The translations under genes and the position numbers were made by a program. Shown in pieces: positions 1-4,881 of a stretch of DNA of 5,469 nucleotides. Origin of the DNA: Candidatus Woesearchaeota archaeon (GTDB lineage Archaea; Nanobdellota; Nanobdellia; SCGC-AAA011-G17; UBA489); the NCBI GenBank assembly GCA_030679025.1, contig JAUXTV010000017.1, positions 1 through 5,469 of the forward strand, read 5' to 3'. Position 1 is the first letter of the stretch. Each line of letters starts with the position of its first letter. The notes beneath the pieces are model-generated. The model saw only the letters and a list, made by a program, of their open reading frames with translations, was not told the origin of the DNA and searched no databases.

Positions 1-185
1 AAATAGCACAACGTTCTTTAGATGATTATCAACACAGAGTTACTAGATTACATTCTTATGTTCATGCTATTAAAACACTTAATGAATTAAACTTACTATG
101 TGTAAAATTAGGCGTTGATTCTGAAGATCAGTCTAGGGAAATCGCTTCTTTAGAAGAGGCAATCCATAATCTTCCAGGCAAATAA
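1..185 (+). CDS. C-terminal fragment of an unrecognised helical protein
   Basis: This reading frame is open from the left window edge (first complete codon at 3-5) to a TAA at 183-185, giving about 60 residues. The translation begins IAQRSLDDYQHRV and ends EEAIHNLPGK. It is rich in Leu, Glu, Lys, Gln and His, has no long hydrophobic stretch and no proline until the last few residues, so it probably forms one or two amphipathic helices, perhaps a coiled coil. I do not recognise the family and propose no function. The next gene starts 3 nt after the stop, so the two are very likely co-transcribed. The absence of stops over 60 codons in an AT-rich sequence and the tight spacing are the evidence that the frame is coding. 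Confidence 0.6.
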   Translation, partial: IAQRSLDDYQHRVTRLHSYVHAIKTLNELNLLCVKLGVDSEDQSREIASLEEAIHNLPGK

Positions 186-188
186 ACA

Positions 189-497
189 ATGAACACGACT
201 CAAAAAATCATCGGAAGTACTTTACTTGCTATTGGATTCGCAGGTTTATGTTACGATCGTTATAGTCGTATGGATTATGTTAATGTTAGAAATGAGCTAC
301 AACATCAATCTCAGCAAGGAGAGATCTCACCAGCACAAGTAAGAAATCAATATGATAAATATTTTTATGAAAGGATTTTAATTTCTATAGGTTCTTTGAG
401 TATTTTTGCTTTGGGTAGTTTGGTTCTTGTTCACGGATCTAAAAAATCATCTCAACAGTCTCGAATACCTACAGGAAGCATAGACTCTAAATTATAA
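189..497 (+). CDS. small two-helix membrane protein, unknown function
   Basis: This 102-residue protein has two hydrophobic segments, at about residues 6-22 (IIGSTLLAIGFAGL) and 63-82 (ILISIGSLSIFALGSLVLV). They are separated by a polar loop of about 40 residues rich in Gln, Tyr and Arg, and followed by a hydrophilic tail of about 20 residues. The N-terminus is short and weakly charged. A basic KK follows helix 2, and the loop holds both Arg and Asp/Glu, so orientation is uncertain; a hairpin with both ends in the cytoplasm is plausible. The ATG lies 3 nt after the preceding stop and has no strong Shine-Dalgarno site (only AGG in the preceding gene's last codons), which points to translational coupling. 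I do not recognise a family. It probably forms an operon with the truncated upstream gene. A T-rich tract follows its stop and a new promoter follows that, so the transcript probably ends here. Confidence 0.72.
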   Translation: MNTTQKIIGSTLLAIGFAGLCYDRYSRMDYVNVRNELQHQSQQGEISPAQVRNQYDKYFYERILISIGSLSIFALGSLVLVHGSKKSSQQSRIPTGSIDSKL

Positions 498-498
498 A

Positions 499-525
499 TT
501 TTATTAGTTCTATCTCTTTATTTCT
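499..525 (+). terminator. candidate archaeal T-rich terminator
   Basis: Just after the TAA at 495-497 the plus strand becomes T-rich, with runs TTTT, CTCTTTA and TTTCTT over about 27 nt and no convincing hairpin. Archaeal RNA polymerase commonly terminates at such oligo-T tracts without a stem-loop. The tract sits between the end of one gene and the TATA box of the next, where a terminator would be expected. AT-rich intergenic DNA often looks like this, so the call is weak. Confidence 0.35.
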
Positions 526-534
526 TAAGCTACT

Positions 535-542
535 TTTATATA
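535..542 (+). promoter_or_regulatory. archaeal TATA box of the regulator-methyltransferase operon
   Basis: TTTATATA matches the archaeal TATA-box consensus. Its centre (about 538) lies 29-30 nt before the ATG at 568. Archaeal transcription usually starts about 25-27 nt downstream of the box centre, which puts the start within a few bases of the ATG. The mRNA would then be leaderless or nearly so. The bases just before the ATG (ACAGACC) contain no Shine-Dalgarno motif, in agreement with this. Confidence 0.7.
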
Positions 543-567
543 CTCGTTCACCTTAGCTCAACAGACC

Positions 568-1014
568 ATGATCTACGAATTCAGACGAGTAACTGTCATC
601 AAGACGAGAAAGCCCCAGAAGAAAGACTTGAATACAGACTTACAATGGTTTTCAGAATCCCTAGGACTCTTTTCTCAACGAGACAAAGAAAGATCTTGCT
701 TTAGAATCTTTGTGGAATTAGTAAAATCAGCACGACGCAGACAACTCTTGAGTTCAGATGAATTAGCCTTGAAAACCAATCTTACTCGGGGAACTGTCAT
801 CCATCATATTAATCACTTAGTGGAATCTGGATTGGTTGCACAACATGAAGGCAAATATATGCTGCGCGTAGAAAATCTAGAGACATTAGTGACTGAATTG
901 CAGAGAGATTTACATAGAGTATTTGAAGACTTGCAGAGTATGGCTAAAGAATTAGATACAGAACTAGGACTCTTAAAAAGAGATAATACTAAATCAAAAG
1001 TTATGTCTGACTAA
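568..1014 (+). CDS. archaeal winged-helix transcriptional regulator (ArsR/MarR-like)
   Basis: This 148-residue protein is a likely sequence-specific DNA-binding regulator. A basic N-terminal extension (about residues 1-22) is followed by a helix (WFSESLGLF, 27-35) and RDKERSCFRIFVELVKSARR (38-57). A canonical helix-turn-helix comes next: LSSDELALKTNLTRGT at 61-76, with recognition helix TRGTVIHHINHLVESG at 73-88, then a wing of two short strands (LVAQHEGKYMLRV, 89-101). The C-terminus (102-137) is a long amphipathic helix with regularly spaced Leu/Val/Phe, probably a dimerisation helix. From memory, proteins with the LFS-RDKERSCFRIF pattern followed by this winged helix recur in DPANN archaea. 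I see no ligand- or metal-binding motif. The start fits a leaderless mRNA, and no other ATG occurs before residue 98. The methyltransferase gene follows after 12 nt. Autoregulation through the promoter region at 498-567 is possible but not shown. Confidence 0.83.
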   Translation: MIYEFRRVTVIKTRKPQKKDLNTDLQWFSESLGLFSQRDKERSCFRIFVELVKSARRRQLLSSDELALKTNLTRGTVIHHINHLVESGLVAQHEGKYMLRVENLETLVTELQRDLHRVFEDLQSMAKELDTELGLLKRDNTKSKVMSD

Positions 1015-1017
1015 GGA
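1013..1017 (+). promoter_or_regulatory. Shine-Dalgarno site for the methyltransferase gene
   Basis: AAGGA overlaps the TAA stop of the regulator gene and ends 9 nt before the ATG at 1027, a normal spacing. It supports that ATG as the start and suggests that translation of the second gene is linked to termination of the first. Confidence 0.55.
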
Positions 1018-1026
1018 ACATTTACT

Positions 1027-1635
1027 ATGGATACTCATACTCAAACCATTAAAGTTTATCAAGATAAGGCAGAGGCTTTAGCAGCTAAATTTGATGCACT
1101 TCCTACACGCACCAAACATATCGAAGAAACTTTTCGACTTCTGAACAAATCAAATCCTTTAGTTGTAGAAATTGGCTGTGGCACTGGCAAAGATGCACAA
1201 CTTATCTTACAACATACTGATAATTACTTTGGCTTTGATGTGTCTCAAGGACTGTTAAATATAGCTAGGGTTAAATGTCCTAATGCTACGTTTTTTGTAG
1301 CTGATGCAATTTCTTTTGTATTTCCCAATAATATTGATATTCTTTTTGCTTTTGCCTCTCTTATTCATCTAAACAAAGAACAATTGGGATCACTTTTCAA
1401 AAAATTATTTATTGCACTTAATCCTTCAGGTATTCTTCGTCTTTCTCTGAAATATGATAAAAAATACAAGGAGTTCACTAGACAAGATGAATTTGGCACT
1501 AGAACTTACTATTATTATTCTGACAAAGAGATTCTTGCTTTAGCAAAAGGATTTAAGGTTCTTACAAAAGAAATAGAACATTTTCAAGATCAAAACTGGA
1601 TTGAACTTACTTTACAAAAGCCTGCTAAATCTTAA
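1027..1635 (+). CDS. class I SAM-dependent methyltransferase
   Basis: This 202-residue protein has a Rossmann-like methyltransferase fold. Motif I, which binds S-adenosylmethionine, is VVEIGCGTGKD at 46-56. The acidic residue ending strand 2 is D71 in YFGFDVS, which would contact the ribose. VADA at 91-94 (D93) is the expected adenine-contact region. DILFAFASLIHL at 104-115 is the motif IV strand and helix start, and LNPSGILRLSLK at 131-142 is the post-motif strand before the C-terminal substrate region. YYYYSDKEILAL at 161-172 resembles the (Y/F)YS-x-E element seen before the last helix in type 11/25 small-molecule methyltransferases. No RNA- or DNA-binding add-on domain and no N6-adenine (N/D)PP(Y/F) motif is visible, so a small molecule or protein is the likelier substrate, but it cannot be named. 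The gene lies downstream of the regulator in the same operon. Its stop overlaps the stop of the opposing gene by 4 nt. Confidence 0.88.
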   Translation: MDTHTQTIKVYQDKAEALAAKFDALPTRTKHIEETFRLLNKSNPLVVEIGCGTGKDAQLILQHTDNYFGFDVSQGLLNIARVKCPNATFFVADAISFVFPNNIDILFAFASLIHLNKEQLGSLFKKLFIALNPSGILRLSLKYDKKYKEFTRQDEFGTRTYYYYSDKEILALAKGFKVLTKEIEHFQDQNWIELTLQKPAKS

Positions 1636-2759
1636 TAATCATAAATATGTTCTATCTTAATGTGTTCACTTTCTAATTCTGGGAGAATTTTATGTAATTT
1701 TTGTACAGGTACTTTAACTCCTATTCTGTTTACTTCTGGTTGATTTAATCCTTGCATACTAAACAATTGTTTTCCTTCTGATAACTTATATTCCCATTCT
1801 TTTGGAGCAATAAGTGTTATCAATATCTCTTGGTTGCCTGCAATATCCTTAAAGATTACTCCTTCCCTGGCCATAGTGATTACTACTTCTGTAAACTGCC
1901 TATATCTTGGAATTAACACTATTTCCTCTTCATCAGAACTATTTGTTATTCTTTTTATTCTGTTTTCTTTTTTCAAAAGACTTTCAGGTATATTTTCTAC
2001 AGTTACATATATCTCTGTAGCATCGCTCCCATAAATATTACCCATTGCAAACTTAATAATTCCTCCGTAGACAGTTTTGACTCCTAGCTCTAGAGTTAAA
2101 ATCGATCTTCTTTCCCATTTTCTTATCATCTTTTTTCCAAATATTTTTACTTCTTTCCAAAGCTCTTTTTCTTTAGCCCAGAAGGAAAATTTATACCAAG
2201 GATAGTCATAAATAAAAGTAACATATTCTTTATTCATTCTGTATGCGAATTGATCTTCCTCTGTTTTTTGTGAGAAACTTAACAACTCTGTAATTCTTCC
2301 GATAGTATTTTCATAGATTCCCTTTAGACCATATTCGATAGAAGTACTTACACCTATTACCCAGATCATTAGATGATACTGTCCATTAAATTTGTATTCA
2401 CTGCTGGTTATTTTATATACAGTGCAATATCCTTTCCAAAATTGTCCTATCGTTCTAAAATAAGGGAAACCACTGGGATTATTTTTTTCTATAAAATCAG
2501 CATACTCTTCTGAAATGTAGACTATATGCCATTCTGGAAACGTGAGATAGGTGTTATCCTCATTACGATTGTAGTCTGTAATATTCTGCTGTTTGATTTC
2601 TCTTGCTTCCTTCTTTTCTCCTTTTTCTTCATCGATATTACTTACTAAATTACAACCTATTTTAAAACTCAGAGCAACTATGATTACTAGAATAACTATT
2701 ATTCCTATGATGATTCCTATTTTTTTAGCAAGTGATTTCTTTGTTTTATCTTTTTTCAC
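1632..2759 (-). CDS. membrane-anchored conserved protein of unknown function in the FAD oxidoreductase operon
   Basis: This 375-residue protein has a very basic N-terminus (MKKDKTKKSLAKK), then one strongly hydrophobic helix at about 14-31, then a charged linker (42-70). Positive charge before the helix predicts N-in, C-out, so about 340 residues would lie outside the cytoplasm. The body opens with a block rich in aromatic residues (TYLTFPEWHIVYISEEYADF, 70-89), then PSGFPYFRTIGQFWKGY (95-111). A hydrophobic stretch, YHLMIWVIGVSTSIEYGLKG (128-147), could be buried or a second membrane segment. RKWERR (213-218) and a C-terminal EHIYDY (370-375) follow. From memory, bacterial proteins of unknown function share the TFPEW-IVY, SGFPYF-IGQFW, RKWERR and C-terminal H-YDY patterns, and some occur with FAD oxidoreductases like the one here; I could not check this. 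The start is GTG, and GTGA joins it to the previous gene's stop, so the two are translationally coupled. I assign no enzymatic activity. Confidence 0.82.
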   Translation of the reverse strand: MKKDKTKKSLAKKIGIIIGIIVILVIIVALSFKIGCNLVSNIDEEKGEKKEAREIKQQNITDYNRNEDNTYLTFPEWHIVYISEEYADFIEKNNPSGFPYFRTIGQFWKGYCTVYKITSSEYKFNGQYHLMIWVIGVSTSIEYGLKGIYENTIGRITELLSFSQKTEEDQFAYRMNKEYVTFIYDYPWYKFSFWAKEKELWKEVKIFGKKMIRKWERRSILTLELGVKTVYGGIIKFAMGNIYGSDATEIYVTVENIPESLLKKENRIKRITNSSDEEEIVLIPRYRQFTEVVITMAREGVIFKDIAGNQEILITLIAPKEWEYKLSEGKQLFSMQGLNQPEVNRIGVKVPVQKLHKILPELESEHIKIEHIYDY

Positions 2760-3178
2760 TTTGTCAACTTATTCTTTAGAACAAATCCTATGATTATTGC
2801 TAAACCGCCAATTACTATGTGGGGGATGTTTGCAGCTATTCTTGTACTCATATCTACAATTCCTGGTCCTTGCATGAATATTGCAAAATCTAAAAATCCT
2901 TTACCTGCGATTATTCCTACTATTCCATCGAGGCAATAGAGAATACCGAATGTTCTAAAATAAAAGACTGTATAGCCAATCGAGTGCCATGCTGCTAAAG
3001 CAGCCCATAATGCTGAAGCCAAATGTAAACCATCATCGATAGGATCAATTTCAAACAAACCAAACATTAATCCATTTTCATCTTCAACACCAGGAATATA
3101 TCCCAGTATAACTACTAATAAAAATAAAGCAGCATAGAACCAAGCAATCTTTTGTATTGCTGTTATCCCTTTTCCCAT
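2756..3178 (-). CDS. four-helix integral membrane protein, DUF4383-like
   Basis: This 140-residue protein has four predicted membrane helices at about residues 10-29, 50-70, 74-92 and 115-134. The loop after helix 1 is acidic (PGVEDENG), followed by LMFGLFEIDPIDDGLHLASALWAA at 37-60. The pattern GLFxIDxxDDxLHL resembles the DUF4383 family, in which an Asp/Asn-rich turn precedes a conserved His (here H52) at the start of a helix. A second His (H120, in NIPHIVIGG) sits at the same place in the last helix. The molecular function of DUF4383 is not established. A pair of membrane histidines could suit a cofactor or quinone site, but that is speculation. The gene starts with ATG 35 nt downstream of the oxidoreductase stop, behind a purine-rich leader with no clear Shine-Dalgarno motif. 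It overlaps the following gene by 4 nt. The context suggests a membrane partner for the two anchored proteins. Confidence 0.78.
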   Translation of the reverse strand: MGKGITAIQKIAWFYAALFLLVVILGYIPGVEDENGLMFGLFEIDPIDDGLHLASALWAALAAWHSIGYTVFYFRTFGILYCLDGIVGIIAGKGFLDFAIFMQGPGIVDMSTRIAANIPHIVIGGLAIIIGFVLKNKLTK

Positions 3179-3213
3179 CTTTTCTTTCTCTCTTTTAGAT
3201 TTATATTCTTTTC

Positions 3214-4659
3214 CTATTCTTGTTTAGCATAAGTAGCATAAAACTTATTCATAAACAACTCTTGAGGATCATATTGTTGTTTCTTTTCGAAGAACTGATC
3301 TAAATGAGGATATGCTTTTCTAATCTGTTCTTGTGAGGCGTAGAGTTTATAGGGTAAATAGTAAGTTCCGTTATGTGCTAAAGCTTCAGCTGTTATTTCT
3401 CTAGTCCATCTTTGAACATCTTCTTGCTCTTCTTCAGACATTCCTATATTGAAATATAAAACAACACCATATGATTCTTTTGTAGCATAAGATAATACAG
3501 TTTCATCGTTTTTTGGAATGTATCTAATTGTAGCGCTTAAGAGATTCAAATTATTTTTTTCTACTATCTCTCTTAATTTATCAGTGAATGCTGCTAGCTG
3601 CTCAACAGGAACAAAATATTCTTGCAGCACATCTGTGTCTGTAGCTGAGTAATAGTCTAAAAATCCAATATCATTATTCATCAAATTATTTCGAGATATA
3701 ATTTCCGGTTCAAACTTATCACTATATTTCTTTTGTAAATACCATCTTAACTTCTTTCCCCAATCATAACTTCTTGAAAGACCGAATAACCATTTTTTGA
3801 GTTTACCACTTTGCGCATGCGCTAACTCTAACTGTTGTTGATCTGTTTGTTGGGTGTTTTCATAAGTTGTCACAATAACTTCTTTTAATAAAGTCTCATC
3901 TCTGGCTATAGATAATCGCGCAAAGATCACTCTAATATTTTCATCTTCTTTGAGATTCTTGAATACCCTGTAATACTCTTTATAATCAATGATTTGCTCT
4001 TGTTTTTTATAGATTGCATTTTCTGTTAATCTTAAATCTACGTCTAGAATAACACCAAAGAGACCGTAGCCTCCAATTACTAAACTGAATAATTCTGGAT
4101 TTTCTGTTCTACTGACATTTACTATTGTTCCATTGACTAGTAATAATCTAAAGGATTCAACAGTTTCTACTACAGGACCGAAATGCGGATCACTTTCATG
4201 TACATTGACACTTAATGAACCTCCTACTGTAAAACTGTTATAGGCTTGCATTACACCAATGGCTAACGTATGAGGATTAATAGCTTCAATAACATCTCCC
4301 CAAGTTGCTCCACTTTGGACAGTGACTATTTTTCTTTTTGGATCTACATTTATTGTTTTATTAAATGCAGTCATATCTAATACTAAAGCTTCTTTGTAGA
4401 ACGCATGTCCACCCATACTATGTCTTTTTCCAGCGATAGATACTTTCAAATTATTTTTTCTAGCTTCTTCTACTGCTTGTTGTATTCCTTGCACTTCTTG
4501 ATTTTTTATAATTGCAGTGATATGAGTTGGATTTAATCTACTGACATCATTAATGATTCCTTTTTCTTCTTCTACTTCTTTTTGTACACTCCACCAAATT
4601 CCAAGACCTATTAGCAGCAGTATGAGTATGATTAAACTTATTCTTTTTTTATTTTTCAC
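3214..4659 (-). CDS. membrane-anchored FAD-dependent oxidoreductase (FAD_binding_4 / VAO-type fold)
   Basis: This 481-residue protein is a predicted flavin oxidase or dehydrogenase. An N-terminal basic stretch (MKNKKR) and one hydrophobic helix (about 7-24) act as a signal anchor, predicting that the enzyme domain lies outside the cytoplasm. The FAD domain of the VAO/GlcD type spans about 40-215: VSIAGKRHSMGGH at 73-85, VQSGATWGDVIEAI at 114-127, FTVGGSLSVNVH at 143-154 and IGGYGLFGVILDV at 195-207. H80 in the RHS-x-GG motif is at the place where some family members bind FAD covalently through histidine, so covalent flavinylation is possible. The C-terminal substrate domain includes SATIRYIPKNDE (375-386), GTYYLPYKLY (431-440) and YDPQELFMNKFY (463-474); YDP-x-x-LF is typical of the end of this superfamily. 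The substrate is unknown. Sugar-lactone or alditol oxidases are the nearest described enzymes in layout, but no assignment is safe. GTG is the only usable start: the frame upstream reaches a stop at 4681-4683 with no ATG. It is the first gene of the three-gene operon. Confidence 0.88.
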   Translation of the reverse strand: MKNKKRISLIILILLLIGLGIWWSVQKEVEEEKGIINDVSRLNPTHITAIIKNQEVQGIQQAVEEARKNNLKVSIAGKRHSMGGHAFYKEALVLDMTAFNKTINVDPKRKIVTVQSGATWGDVIEAINPHTLAIGVMQAYNSFTVGGSLSVNVHESDPHFGPVVETVESFRLLLVNGTIVNVSRTENPELFSLVIGGYGLFGVILDVDLRLTENAIYKKQEQIIDYKEYYRVFKNLKEDENIRVIFARLSIARDETLLKEVIVTTYENTQQTDQQQLELAHAQSGKLKKWLFGLSRSYDWGKKLRWYLQKKYSDKFEPEIISRNNLMNNDIGFLDYYSATDTDVLQEYFVPVEQLAAFTDKLREIVEKNNLNLLSATIRYIPKNDETVLSYATKESYGVVLYFNIGMSEEEQEDVQRWTREITAEALAHNGTYYLPYKLYASQEQIRKAYPHLDQFFEKKQQYDPQELFMNKFYATYAKQE

Positions 4660-4680
4660 CTTTTTATGAACTGTTTCTTC

Positions 4681-4727
4681 TTAATAAATCTATTTTTTAC
4701 ACTCTTTCGCAAACCTTATAAATAAAT
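4681..4727 (-). promoter_or_regulatory. candidate archaeal promoter of the oxidoreductase operon
   Basis: Reading the minus strand toward the GTG at 4659, two TATA-like elements appear. ATTTATTTATAAGG (about 4727-4714) would give a leader of about 35 nt. TTTATTAA (4688-4681) is centred about 26 nt before the GTG and would give a leaderless mRNA. Neither matches the consensus perfectly. The upstream element overlaps the plus-strand TATA box of the microprotein gene. AAAAAGG just before the GTG is only a poor Shine-Dalgarno candidate, so I cannot choose between them. Confidence 0.45.
4711..4724 (+). promoter_or_regulatory. BRE and TATA box of the zinc-ribbon microprotein gene
   Basis: TTATAAATA (4716-4724) is a good archaeal TATA box. 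It is preceded by GCAAACC (from 4709), where GCAAA fits the purine-rich TFB recognition element RNWAA. Transcription should start near 4745, giving a leader of about 17 nt that carries a Shine-Dalgarno site. The arrangement of BRE, TATA, leader, ribosome site and start is complete, which is strong evidence that the short downstream frame is a real gene. Confidence 0.68.
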
Positions 4728-4746
4728 TTCTGACTCTGGTTGTTAA

Positions 4747-4755
4747 AGAGGATGA
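4747..4755 (+). promoter_or_regulatory. Shine-Dalgarno site for the zinc-ribbon microprotein gene
   Basis: AGAGGATGA resembles the GAGGTGA core complementary to the 3' end of archaeal 16S rRNA. Its GAGG (4748-4751) lies 10 nt before the GTG at 4762. The ATG inside this motif (4752-4754) opens a frame of only 14 codons. In the frame of the microprotein a TGA (4753-4755) blocks any start further upstream, so GTG is the initiator. Confidence 0.6.
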
Positions 4756-4761
4756 CTTTCA

Positions 4762-4881
4762 GTGACGACACCAGCAAACAAATGTGGCAAATGTAATTCT
4801 ATTGTAGCTTTTGAGACTAACATAGGAAGATTTCGCTTTTTGATGTGCAAAGGATGCAATGTTGTTCTTAGCGAATTATAA
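4762..4881 (+). CDS. 39-residue zinc-ribbon microprotein
   Basis: GTG at 4762 opens a 39-codon frame ending in TAA at 4879-4881. The protein begins MTTPANKCGKCNSIVAFE and ends FLMCKGCNVVLSEL. Two CxxC knuckles (C8/C11 in CGKC and C29/C32 in CKGC) are 17 residues apart, the arrangement of a small zinc ribbon; each knuckle is preceded or spaced by Lys/Gly as is usual. Between them runs a short hydrophobic-basic stretch (VAFETNIGRFRFLM) fitting a beta hairpin. The remaining length is too small for another domain. Archaeal genomes code for many such stand-alone zinc ribbons; some bind RNA or DNA or join larger complexes, but most are uncharacterised, and I cannot name a partner. The gene has its own promoter and ribosome site and diverges from the oxidoreductase operon. 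Its stop overlaps the stop of the opposing permease gene by 6 nt (4876-4881). Short length is the main doubt. Confidence 0.78.
   Translation: MTTPANKCGKCNSIVAFETNIGRFRFLMCKGCNVVLSEL

Noticed and set aside
1834..2034. Plus-strand open frame of 66 codons
   Set aside because: It lies wholly inside the opposing 375-residue gene, has no ribosome site or promoter, and its hydrophobic translation is what the complement of charged AT-rich codons gives.
2593..2793. Plus-strand open frame of 66 codons with apparent membrane helices
   Set aside because: It is antisense to the N-terminal anchor region of the 375-residue protein and to the 3' end of the DUF4383-like gene. The poly-Ile/Met/Thr translation reflects the complement of Lys/Ile-rich codons, and no start signal is present.
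3179..3213. Internal promoter for the DUF4383-like gene (ATATAAAT on the minus strand)
   Set aside because: The TATA-like string is only about 25-30 nt from the ATG and could be functional, but a gap of 35 nt between same-strand genes and the AT-rich background make simple operon read-through the better explanation.
4752..4793. Plus-strand ATG in the ribosome-site motif as an alternative small gene
   Set aside because: It reaches a stop after 14 codons with no recognisable content, while the overlapping GTG frame codes for a zinc ribbon.
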